Assembly (NCBI GenBank): GCA_002504905.1
Contig: DATY01000029.1
Coordinates: forward strand, 71,308-135,307
Source of the DNA: Euryarchaeota archaeon UBA605
GTDB taxonomy: Archaea > Thermoplasmatota > Poseidoniia > Poseidoniales > Thalassarchaeaceae
DNA: 64,000 nt
Direction: 5' to 3'
Positions within the stretch are counted from its first letter, which is position 1; each line of letters opens with the position of its first letter. Both the position numbers and the translations under genes were made by a program. Shown piece after piece: positions 1 through 9,041 of the stretch. The notes below the pieces were generated by a model. That model searched no databases. It was not told where the DNA came from and saw only the letters and a list, made by a program, of their open reading frames with translations.

Positions 1-119
1 GACTGAACACCATCCGCTTCTTCCATAATCACGGTCAAAAGAGTATTAACCAATACTTTCAAGTCTTCTACTTCATTTTTTAGTTCTTCTACACTAATGG
101 CTTCGCCTGTTTCGTCCAT
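1..119 (-). CDS. Small acidic coiled-coil protein, 3' part cut off by window edge
   Basis: The reading frame opens with ATG at 119 and runs off the left edge after 39 codons. The visible part starts MDETGEAISVEELKNEVEDL and continues with a heptad-like pattern of Leu, Val and Glu, which suggests a short coiled coil. No signal peptide or cysteine motif is visible. A TATA-like element lies about 50 bases upstream. I do not recognise the family, and since the C-terminus is missing no function can be given. Confidence 0.5.
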   Translation of the reverse strand, partial: MDETGEAISVEELKNEVEDLKVLVNTLLTVIMEEADGVQ

Positions 120-170
120 CCAATCCCATCCAAGGAATTTCTTCCTCAAAAATGGTTAGGTCTGTAAATA

Positions 171-180
171 GCCTATAAAG
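171..180 (-). promoter_or_regulatory. TATA-box-like element upstream of the left-edge gene
   Basis: On the minus strand the bases read CTTTATAGGC, close to the archaeal TATA consensus. A start of transcription about 25 bases downstream would fall near 145, leaving a short leader before the ATG at 119. No clear BRE was identified. This is a motif match only. Confidence 0.35.
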
Positions 181-246
181 ACAACAGTAAGAAATCGTTT
201 GAATATAGGGATTAGTTAGGGTTTAAAATTACCCCAACTAGAATCC

Positions 247-3200
247 TTAATCTTCGTATTCATCTTCCTCATATTCCCAATCATCTTCTTCATATTCTTC
301 TTCTTCATCGTCATAATAATAATCATCATCACCACGACTACGCATAACCAGAATGGCGACTACAGCGACAGCGATTACAGCAACAGCAATTACCATGTAC
401 AGTCCTGTATCTGATTCTGCTTCTACAGGTAATGGCTGGACATTAATACCTGATAAATCAATATTATTCCCATTATCATTATTCCAATCCATTTCTCCCG
501 TTTCAGGATCTTCTAAGATTAATACCAACAAGGGTTGCCCTGCTTGCCATGATTCCCACTGGAATTGTGCGTTAACACTGGATGATTGAGGACCCAGATA
601 AATCTCAGTATTACCTTCTGACAAAGTTGTCAATGCGGGTGACCATTGTCCTGTTTCTGGATTTAATTCATACAAACCTACTGTAATTGTTCCATCTCTC
701 TTACCGTCATTTTCCCAAAATGTTTGGAGAGTTAACATTTCTCCAAGAATAGGAGTAGAGGTTGGATTAATAACCACACGAGTATATTCTGGATTAAATT
801 TCATTATTCTGAGTGTAGGCATTCTTGGCGCGGATTCACTGCCCAATCCAGTCACAACATTTCCAGCTCTATCAGTCGAAGTGACCCAGAAAGCAATTTG
901 GTCGCCTTGTTCTATAGACATTCCATTAAGTGGAGTGAAATCAATATAACCCTGATAAACATCTTTAGTTTCTCCATCATCAATCATTGTTAATTGACCA
1001 GTATTCTCAGAACCAGCCACTGCAGTTCCGGATCTTAGAATAACCCAAGCAACATCTAGTGGCCCCTCTATCATGCCAATCTCATCGACCATAGTTACTG
1101 TCACAAATACATCATTTATGAGATCAGACTCTAGAAGGACTAACGATGAATCTGGATATGAAGATTGATCGAATAATACAGTTGGCGACTTGCTATCTAC
1201 AGTTACAGAAGCATCTGAATTGATATCAGAAGAGCCTAATCCAGGAACGTTCAGAACTTCAGTTGAGACTGGCATAGTGGGATTCAGAGGTACTCTTGAT
1301 GGTAAAATCATTGAACTATCGAAACTAGCATCATCATTAACTGAAGTAACAATTGATATTTCCTGGGTTCCATAAATTACAGTAAATTCAACTTCTAGAT
1401 CATCTGGAATATCTGCTGCTAATGCACCTGAACCCGAATGATAAACAAACCCACTCATCCTGAATTCATCACCCTTTCCTAGATAGACCGAAACCCCCTC
1501 AGATTCTGCCTGTGGTGGAGTCAAGTCTTCGATATAATCAGGTATAGCTACATACTTGTTGTCAAGATACCAAGATAACTCTCCGATATTATTCTGATAA
1601 GCTACCGTTGTGAAGTCATCAACTATTGAAACACTAGGCTTGCATGAATTCTGATTATCTTCCCACGGGAAGTTCCAAGAAACTTCGAAAATCATCGAGA
1701 GTTGAATAATATCTGTAGAAATTTGTGTTGTCTGAACCGATATCGGAGTTACAAAACTATCAACATCTGACCAAATGGTTCCTCTTGATGGATCATAACT
1801 CATTTTACCTAACTCGCTAATTCCGTCACCACAAAGCATTATCGAAATATTATCTAATGTATTGAGGCCGTTTGCTTCTTCAATTTGCATAGTGAAAGTA
1901 TGCTGATTACCAGGTAATAAGTAACCTAATTCACGATCTAATGAATATCCTGCAGATTTGATACTCGTAGGCTCATCAGTTGCTACGACTACAGTCGCCC
2001 ATGAATTGGAGGCTCCTGGTCCTCCCCCCGTACCTCCATCTTGATAGCTTAGACCTGCCCAATCCGTGCCTTCAAGATACATATGTACTGGAGAATTGAA
2101 ACTTTGTTGCGACACATCAATTCCTACGAAATTAACTTGTTGTTGACCAGTCATCCCAGGTGTTAATGGTTGGAACATAGACAAGTACTCATCTTCATTA
2201 GCAACTCCATCTCCATTAATATCATCTACAGAACCACGCCAATATCTAAGTGTTAGAATTTCACCTCTTGCCTCTGATTCTTCAACTGTTACAAATAGAG
2301 ATAATGGTGTAGAAGGATCCCAAACTTTGCCATGAGCGGCTTTCAGACCAGATGGAGTATTTACTTCAAGAGGTCCTGCTACTGGAGGTTCGTGGTCAAC
2401 TCTAACGTTGACCGACGGTGGAGTTCCTGTTACATCCTCTGCACCTAATGAATAGCCAGTAGGTCCGACTGTATTCATCAAAGGAGAAAGATAAACATTA
2501 GAAAGTCCAGTTGGAGATGAAATTAAACCTGTGTATTTACCTCCCTCTTCCGAAGTTAATAGATAACTTAAGCCGGAGATATTAAGCCCCACGGTGTAAT
2601 CTAATGCCTGTGGCCTAACTGCAGTAGAATCTTGGAATTTTACAGTTCCAGTAATATTTAATTCACTACCATCAGTCATCGTAAAAGGATAAAATGTAGA
2701 ATATTGATTTGATAAAAGTCTACCAAATTGATCTCTAACTTCGAAAGAATCTATCATCAAATCATTTTCTACTGCATTCTTTCCTGATTCTCCACTGAAA
2801 GAAACAGATGGCCATACAGTCTCTCCTGATTGATCGAATGCTTGAGATACCCAACGTATAGAATTAACATCATCCCACATCCAACTAACATCGAACATCC
2901 AGTGTACAGTAACATCATCGTATCCATCATTATGAGTCGTAATATCGATGAATGTTGAAGGATTCATAGGAGCAACTGATGAACCCGAAACTTGGGTGAA
3001 TGATACTGCATCTGATCCTTGGCCCCACAAACCATCTGCACTGTTAGTAACCTCGAACATCAAAATTTCACCATCAGAGGCAATTCCTCTAAGAGAAATC
3101 TTTTCTAAATTAGAATTATCAATCAAGTGATGATGTTTGGTAATAATTTCTACAGTCTCACCATTTGGATAGAGAGTATTAGGTACTGCAAAGTCTCTAT

Positions 3201-6200
3201 TTGTAACAATATAATCAAACTTCAGGTCTCCATCGATAGCAACAGATCCTTTATCGGCAGTAATATTAACCGGAATTGATACTTGAGTTGGTGGAGGATC
3301 GTCCTGAGTCATTGAACTATGGTAATCAGAAATTGAAGGGCCTAGGCCTGAAACATTTTCAAAAATTAAGTATCCAATTCCAATTGTAGAAATAGATACG
3401 GTTTGAGCATAATTCGATTCTAGTGTGATTGAAACATCTCTCCATTGCCTACCTGTATCGTAATCTGTATGCGATGTAGGAAGAGTATTAATTCCAGCAA
3501 TTTGGCTATAGTCCAATACACAATAGAATATTTCTGACGAAGAAGAACTGGTTTGGCTAGATGAGCCAACTGTTAAACTAATAGGAGATTCGAATACTCC
3601 ATCAGAATCTGGAGAAACAGAAATTATTCCATTATTAACAGCTGCTAAAGATGGTAATCTAACCATTATTGAAGATGGTGAGCCAGATTCTAAACTAACA
3701 GTTGAACTGGTAGTAAATGATTCAATCCCATCTGAAATTAGTGATTGCCAACCATAGTGACCATAATCTGAGCCAATTGGGAATGACCAATCTACTGACC
3801 CATCATTGATTATATCAATTGCAGGATTAACTGCGGGCTCAGCGAAATTTGATGTAATTACCATTCTATCTATCCAACCATTAGTAGGTAAAGATACAGA
3901 TAGAGAGAAGCCTGTTTGAGGAATTGCGAAAGGAATCGAACCTTGAGATGTTTGACCCAATGTCGCCCCAGTGAATGAATATGCTGTAACCATTAATCCA
4001 CTAGAAAAATTTCCTGAAAGAGTGACACTCTTGATCGGCCTCGATGAATGAATATAATCCGAAGTAATTGTTCCGGCAATACTCGTAGCATTGAGTAAAT
4101 CATCAACCACTTCAATACTCGGACTAAAGTCCCATCCGTTGTAATCTGCACTCGACGCAGCAAGATATCTCTTTCCACCAATACTAATCTTCGTTAATTT
4201 AGGCGATACTTCTTCATCATTGGTATCCATTATCACTTTAATTCGTACACGATCATATTCTTCAGAATCAACACCTGCTAATGAGAATGGGAAACTGATA
4301 TTATGATAACCAGGGATAATATTTTCATCAATATCCATTAAACTACCTCTGATTGAAGTATTATCTGGAATTGTTGCCTCAATATCAACCCAACCATAGT
4401 TGAAAATATCTATGCTACTCATATCTATGGCATTACTTAACCAATATCCTCCAGAACCATAATTTGCAATAAGAATACCAAAGTTATCTATGTAAGCACC
4501 TTGATATGTGACTGAAGTATCAGTAGATAAACGGAAGCGGAATCTTAACTCATCACCAGCATAATTAGATAATGGTGCCTGCCTGTTCTCAAATTCATCC
4601 TGGTTACAATCACCATTCATCCATGCATCATGACCATACATTTGGTTTCCAGAATATCCAGGCGAACCATCATACCACCCAGGAATCTGAGGGTCAAAGT
4701 AGTTCCATGCCCCCCCATTTACTTGAATCTGGAGACCCACTGCATCCCAACTATTTTCTGTACATATCCATTTATCAAATGTTACATATGCTAAACCATC
4801 ATTAGGAATATCATATGTTGGAGAAGTCAATAATGAGTTCTGATTATTCCCATAATTTCCATTTAGATTTGTACCGTAAACATATGGGAATGAAGGTTCA
4901 TTATCAGGACCTGCGGAGGTACCCAATTGACCATAGTTCCATGCTGATTGTTTCGACCATCCAGGAGCGTTACTCGTGGTAGGATTGGATGCTGTTGAAT
5001 CTTCAAATCCAAATATCTGCTCTAAAACTCCTCCTGTTAAAATATGATAATTCCAATCATCAAACCCTACACTAGTTCCTATTCCTGTACCATAATGATA
5101 CATTGAATTCTGACTTTCTAAATCATCTCTGAATAATAAATTCCCTGATTCATCTACGACACGAATATCTTCTAGTGTAAATCCTTCCTGTGTATCACCA
5201 GGATAGTTTCCTCCATAATTTGTCCAAGAATCAGTATCGACTACAAATCTAATGTAAACGTTAGCCTGATTTTGATAAGCAGTTGGAATACTATATTCAA
5301 CAGTCCTAATGCTATTGCTTTGATCACCAAAAACTCCATCATATGAGGGATAACCGGGAATTGCTCCACTTCTATCTTCACAGGCACTTGCTGTGGATGT
5401 AGTTCCAGTAGAAGAAAGATCATACCAAGTCGCATTATTCAATGAAAGCTCAATACAAGCGTTATCACTAGTAGAACCCTGTAAATCCCATTCCATGTCT
5501 ATTTCAATAGAGGATGTAGAATTGGTTCCAGATAGATCTATTGTTCTTTGAAGTGCACCATATGAATTCGCTACATAGTTACAAGATGAAGATGTCATTG
5601 ACATACATCCATGGTGCCAAACTCCAAAATTAACTCCATCATTATTGAAATCGATGTTATCCAAGAACCATCCAGGTCGCTCATAAGAAGCATTTGGAGA
5701 GGTCCAAATGTGGAATCTAAATTGGATTTTCGAAGCATTATCGACATCAGGAATTGAGGAAATAGTTATGTTCTCACTGAGCCATCCACTATGAGTTGGC
5801 GATGCGAAAACTGGTACTGCGCCACTGGGAGCCCCATTAGGAGAAGGACCTTCTAAAGACATGGTGCTTGGATAACCACCATCAGGAGCGATGTAAGTCC
5901 AGTCATTCCAACTACCAGTATTAATTCTATATTCTATCCATGTCCCATCACCACCACCTGATGCGGTACTATCCAAATGATACCAATGATCAAAAGTCAT
6001 GTAAAGTCCATTGTAGGTATCTGAATCAGGTAAATTAACTTGGGGTAGCAAGAAAGAACTACTTGTTCCACGAGGTACTGCTGCACCTGGCATAGTACCA
6101 ACTGCAACAATTCCTTCAGTTGCTGAAGATGGAATAGTTCCATATGACATAGTTTGTTCACTACCAAGATTGGTTCCATTATGATTGAATGTTGTTGCAC

Positions 6201-7404
6201 CCCACATTTCTTGGATATTACAAAGATAATTTGTATCAGAAATTTCCGTGGCATCTAGCATTGAATCTTCATCAGTATCCATTCCTGCATTAACCACATA
6301 GCCACCTAACATACATTGAGAAGTTGATCCTGCTGCAACAGAAGTCACAGTTATCTCATAATCGAAAAATCCTCCTAAGCCTGCTTCAATTACTGCAGAT
6401 GTACCGCCCGAACTAGGTACGATTGTAGGAGAACTGGTATACCCACTACCTCCATTATTCACAAATGCCTCATAAATTGCCCCTGTGGTTTCAAGAACAC
6501 TGGATAATGAAGCTCCACTTCCATTTGTACTAGTAACCAATACATACATTGTTTGCTGATTGGTATAACCAGATCCACCATTGCTAACTGTAACTGAGGT
6601 AATTGATCCATTGCTAGCTACACTAGCTACTGACGCACTTGCGCCTGTTCCAGTGCATCCACCAGGACAAACAAAAGATAAGGAATCTCCAACTTCATAT
6701 CCAGTTCCTCCATTTGAAATAGATATACTATCGATTGCACTGCTGATGGTGTAACTCCCTGAAAAACCGCTACCTGAACCTCCAGTTGCAGATAATGTAC
6801 CTGCTGTGTAGCCACTTCCTCCATTAGTAATATTGAGAGTAGTGACACTATCTTCTAATGCATTTCCACTACAATACATCAATGTCCCAGTTATCTCATC
6901 ATTGGATAAAGAACCATCAAAGTTGTTATCATATCCATGATCTACCCAAGATCCTGAAAGGTTATTACATTCGGAAACAGATGTTGAAGAATCTACTGAG
7001 TAAACATGTTCCCAACCAGGCGAATACGTGTAAATCTCATTCATCGATACATCGATGTCGCCTTCATCGAAAGTACTAATGTTTGATCTTGTTCCATCAT
7101 CAAGTAGGGTGATTTGTTCTAAATCTTCAATAAAATTAGTTCCAAAAAATCGACCTGTGTCTAAATCTGCTCCATCCCACACAATACCAGGCTCCATAGA
7201 GGTTGCCATTTCTGTATTGGTGACGTGAAGCCAACCATCCTGAACAGTAGCATTACCAGGCACTCGGAAACCGGTCAGAGTAATACCCTCGTCGGGAGGA
7301 TTTACTGAACTTGGCCCAGTCCAAGAAGTTGTAGCAGCGGATGTTAGCGGGGCGATTATCATCAATAGCACTAGTGCAAGTGCAGTCCTACGGCGGTCAG
7401 ACAT
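247..7404 (-). CDS. Giant secreted, membrane-anchored surface protein (2385 aa)
   Basis: The protein starts with a clear signal peptide (MSDRRRTALALVLLMIIAPL, probable cleavage after TSA). At about residues 190-330 it has four copies of a Gly-Gly-Ser/Thr-Gly-Tyr motif. Next come several jelly-roll-like segments rich in Trp, Asn and Asp with W-F/L-D-N-I/F motifs, as in MAM or concanavalin-like domains, and then long beta-sandwich-like stretches. One transmembrane helix lies near residues 2330-2350. After it come a few basic residues and a roughly 30-residue tail of almost only Asp, Glu and Tyr. The layout fits a surface protein anchored at the C-terminus, with a role in adhesion or polymer binding. 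That role is inferred; no catalytic motif was seen. It is transcribed leftward, downstream of tRNA-Thr. Confidence 0.85.
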   Translation of the reverse strand: MSDRRRTALALVLLMIIAPLTSAATTSWTGPSSVNPPDEGITLTGFRVPGNATVQDGWLHVTNTEMATSMEPGIVWDGADLDTGRFFGTNFIEDLEQITLLDDGTRSNISTFDEGDIDVSMNEIYTYSPGWEHVYSVDSSTSVSECNNLSGSWVDHGYDNNFDGSLSNDEITGTLMYCSGNALEDSVTTLNITNGGSGYTAGTLSATGGSGSGFSGSYTISSAIDSISISNGGTGYEVGDSLSFVCPGGCTGTGASASVASVASNGSITSVTVSNGGSGYTNQQTMYVLVTSTNGSGASLSSVLETTGAIYEAFVNNGGSGYTSSPTIVPSSGGTSAVIEAGLGGFFDYEITVTSVAAGSTSQCMLGGYVVNAGMDTDEDSMLDATEISDTNYLCNIQEMWGATTFNHNGTNLGSEQTMSYGTIPSSATEGIVAVGTMPGAAVPRGTSSSFLLPQVNLPDSDTYNGLYMTFDHWYHLDSTASGGGDGTWIEYRINTGSWNDWTYIAPDGGYPSTMSLEGPSPNGAPSGAVPVFASPTHSGWLSENITISSIPDVDNASKIQFRFHIWTSPNASYERPGWFLDNIDFNNDGVNFGVWHHGCMSMTSSSCNYVANSYGALQRTIDLSGTNSTSSIEIDMEWDLQGSTSDNACIELSLNNATWYDLSSTGTTSTASACEDRSGAIPGYPSYDGVFGDQSNSIRTVEYSIPTAYQNQANVYIRFVVDTDSWTNYGGNYPGDTQEGFTLEDIRVVDESGNLLFRDDLESQNSMYHYGTGIGTSVGFDDWNYHILTGGVLEQIFGFEDSTASNPTTSNAPGWSKQSAWNYGQLGTSAGPDNEPSFPYVYGTNLNGNYGNNQNSLLTSPTYDIPNDGLAYVTFDKWICTENSWDAVGLQIQVNGGAWNYFDPQIPGWYDGSPGYSGNQMYGHDAWMNGDCNQDEFENRQAPLSNYAGDELRFRFRLSTDTSVTYQGAYIDNFGILIANYGSGGYWLSNAIDMSSIDIFNYGWVDIEATIPDNTSIRGSLMDIDENIIPGYHNISFPFSLAGVDSEEYDRVRIKVIMDTNDEEVSPKLTKISIGGKRYLAASSADYNGWDFSPSIEVVDDLLNATSIAGTITSDYIHSSRPIKSVTLSGNFSSGLMVTAYSFTGATLGQTSQGSIPFAIPQTGFSLSVSLPTNGWIDRMVITSNFAEPAVNPAIDIINDGSVDWSFPIGSDYGHYGWQSLISDGIESFTTSSTVSLESGSPSSIMVRLPSLAAVNNGIISVSPDSDGVFESPISLTVGSSSQTSSSSSEIFYCVLDYSQIAGINTLPTSHTDYDTGRQWRDVSITLESNYAQTVSISTIGIGYLIFENVSGLGPSISDYHSSMTQDDPPPTQVSIPVNITADKGSVAIDGDLKFDYIVTNRDFAVPNTLYPNGETVEIITKHHHLIDNSNLEKISLRGIASDGEILMFEVTNSADGLWGQGSDAVSFTQVSGSSVAPMNPSTFIDITTHNDGYDDVTVHWMFDVSWMWDDVNSIRWVSQAFDQSGETVWPSVSFSGESGKNAVENDLMIDSFEVRDQFGRLLSNQYSTFYPFTMTDGSELNITGTVKFQDSTAVRPQALDYTVGLNISGLSYLLTSEEGGKYTGLISSPTGLSNVYLSPLMNTVGPTGYSLGAEDVTGTPPSVNVRVDHEPPVAGPLEVNTPSGLKAAHGKVWDPSTPLSLFVTVEESEARGEILTLRYWRGSVDDINGDGVANEDEYLSMFQPLTPGMTGQQQVNFVGIDVSQQSFNSPVHMYLEGTDWAGLSYQDGGTGGGPGASNSWATVVVATDEPTSIKSAGYSLDRELGYLLPGNQHTFTMQIEEANGLNTLDNISIMLCGDGISELGKMSYDPSRGTIWSDVDSFVTPISVQTTQISTDIIQLSMIFEVSWNFPWEDNQNSCKPSVSIVDDFTTVAYQNNIGELSWYLDNKYVAIPDYIEDLTPPQAESEGVSVYLGKGDEFRMSGFVYHSGSGALAADIPDDLEVEFTVIYGTQEISIVTSVNDDASFDSSMILPSRVPLNPTMPVSTEVLNVPGLGSSDINSDASVTVDSKSPTVLFDQSSYPDSSLVLLESDLINDVFVTVTMVDEIGMIEGPLDVAWVILRSGTAVAGSENTGQLTMIDDGETKDVYQGYIDFTPLNGMSIEQGDQIAFWVTSTDRAGNVVTGLGSESAPRMPTLRIMKFNPEYTRVVINPTSTPILGEMLTLQTFWENDGKRDGTITVGLYELNPETGQWSPALTTLSEGNTEIYLGPQSSSVNAQFQWESWQAGQPLLVLILEDPETGEMDWNNDNGNNIDLSGINVQPLPVEAESDTGLYMVIAVAVIAVAVVAILVMRSRGDDDYYYDDEEEEYEEDDWEYEEDEYED

Positions 7405-7490
7405 GTCTGTCTCGTTAGTTTGTTACATTATGAAGTTATTTCCGTAAGATTGTTGAAGGTACAGTAAAACAGTAATTTCAATTCTATAAA

Positions 7491-7565
7491 TGGAGCCACT
7501 GGGGAGAATTGAACTCCCGACCTTCCCATTACCAATGGGATGCTATACCCCTAAGCCACAGTGGC
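7491..7565 (-). tRNA. tRNA-Thr (anticodon GGT)
   Basis: The minus strand folds as a complete cloverleaf. Acceptor arms GCCACTG and CAGTGGC pair fully, the T-loop contains GTTCAAT, and the anticodon stem TCCCA/TGGGA encloses the loop TTGGTAA, giving anticodon GGT for codon ACC. The discriminator base is T, as usual for archaeal tRNA-Thr, and CCA is encoded. No intron is present. Confidence 0.96.
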
Positions 7566-7673
7566 GACGTTTAATCCAAAAACAATCGCGATTTAATCAC
7601 TACGGAAGAGGATTCAAAATCACATATGGAAAGCAACAGACTCAAAATGTCGGAGAGGTCCGGCAATAATGAA

Positions 7674-7760
7674 GCCGAGGTCGCATAGCCTGGTATTGCG
7701 CATGACTGGAAATCATGTGGGATTTTCCCTCGGGAGTTCAAATCTCCCTCTCGGCGCCAC
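7674..7760 (+). tRNA. tRNA-Ser (anticodon GGA)
   Basis: An 87-base gene with acceptor arms GCCGAGG and TCTCGGC. The anticodon stem CATGA/TCATG surrounds the loop CTGGAAA, giving GGA for codon TCC. The long variable arm expected of a class II serine tRNA is present between the anticodon and T arms. The discriminator is G and CCA is encoded. No intron is seen. Confidence 0.96.
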
Positions 7761-7882
7761 ATTTATTCTAATGTTTATTTTGAAACATAGAATACCATAC
7801 ATATAATGATTTTTTGAATCGGAATAAGGGAGTTACTTAATGCAGTATTTCCTGTCGCATAAACATAGGAGGCCTCCGTTCA

Positions 7883-9013
7883 ATGAGTGATGGAACAGAA
7901 ATTGGAACACAAGAGTCTATCAGACTCAGTGAAATTACTTTGAATTATAACTTTTCAGAATATAATGAAAGGTTAAAGATTCTAGATAAATTTATGCAAG
8001 AATCTAAGTTTCATCTAAAGATGATTCTTAAGGGCTGGGGTGCATTCGAATTTTCAATTTTTGGCGTAGGAGTTCTAGCAATCCTACTCGGTTCATGGGA
8101 TTTAGGAATAGGTGAATTGAGAAGCGGTGGAGACTACAATAGAGTTGGTAGCGAAGGAATGTTATTTCTAGAAGATCTCTCTCTAATGCTTTCACTTCTA
8201 TCTATGATTGCTTGGGGGATTTTTGTAATTCAATTGTTTATTCGTTTTCCAATAATGAGAGAGAATCTAGTTTGGATGATTGTCGGGATGATTGCGGTAC
8301 AAATAGGATATATTATCACCTACTCTGACTATCCAAACTTTCCTGAAAATGTCAATATAGGAATGCTGGCTCCAATAATCCTTGCGAATCTAATTTTCTC
8401 ATTTCTTGTAATCTTTGTAGTTCATAGAGCAGTTATCGAAACAAGAGATGTGCATGTAATTGAGAGGCATTCACATCCTGACCCTAGGGTTGTCGCTACA
8501 GCTTGGAAAGATCATAGTTTGAGATTATGGAGTTTGGGGCTGGGAACATGGATGGTCCTGGTAAATATTTTCTCTTGGTCTTCATCAAAATCAGTAGCAT
8601 TAAGACCAATATCTTCTGAAGAAACCGTTTTTAATTATCCTTGGTTATATCTTGTTTGTAGTATAATATCAATTTTCTTTTTGATACACATTATTTGGTA
8701 TCCTCAATTCATGCTTGGGGCAGCAGAAGATAGAATTCAATCAGTTAGAGCAAGAGAAGTTTCCGGAGAAATCGATTATAAATCTACAAAGGATGTTCAG
8801 GGTATTTGTCCGATTTGTAAAGAGGAAACCGCCGCTATTCAGAAAGCTAATGGAAAAATAACAATACCTTGCGAGTATAATTGTGGAGGAGTTGGAACTC
8901 CCGGTTCAATTTGTAAGGAATGTGAGATGACCTTACCTACTAGAATTAATTGTGCCAACTGTAATTCTAATACTATAATTTCAAGTCATTTTAGTAGACA
9001 AGATGCGTGGTAA
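7883..9013 (+). CDS. Polytopic membrane protein with C-terminal zinc ribbons
   Basis: The ATG at 7883 follows an AGGAGG ribosome-binding site by a suitable distance. After a soluble, charged N-terminus of about 45 residues come about six hydrophobic helices (roughly residues 50-70, 100-122, 130-150, 165-185, 213-233 and 250-275). The last 70 residues carry paired Cys motifs (CPIC, CEYNC, CKEC, CANC) that look like two zinc ribbons. The family is not recognised. It ends 28 bases before the ATG of a membrane-tethered subtilase on the same strand, so the two are probably co-transcribed. It could be a membrane sensor or scaffold, but no function is supported. Confidence 0.75.
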   Translation: MSDGTEIGTQESIRLSEITLNYNFSEYNERLKILDKFMQESKFHLKMILKGWGAFEFSIFGVGVLAILLGSWDLGIGELRSGGDYNRVGSEGMLFLEDLSLMLSLLSMIAWGIFVIQLFIRFPIMRENLVWMIVGMIAVQIGYIITYSDYPNFPENVNIGMLAPIILANLIFSFLVIFVVHRAVIETRDVHVIERHSHPDPRVVATAWKDHSLRLWSLGLGTWMVLVNIFSWSSSKSVALRPISSEETVFNYPWLYLVCSIISIFFLIHIIWYPQFMLGAAEDRIQSVRAREVSGEIDYKSTKDVQGICPICKEETAAIQKANGKITIPCEYNCGGVGTPGSICKECEMTLPTRINCANCNSNTIISSHFSRQDAW

Positions 9014-9041
9014 TTGGTGTTAATAATAATTGGTTGTTAAT

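Noticed and set aside
7571..7762. Minus-strand frame over tRNA-Ser
   Set aside because: It is a translation of the antisense of the tRNA gene, not a protein gene.
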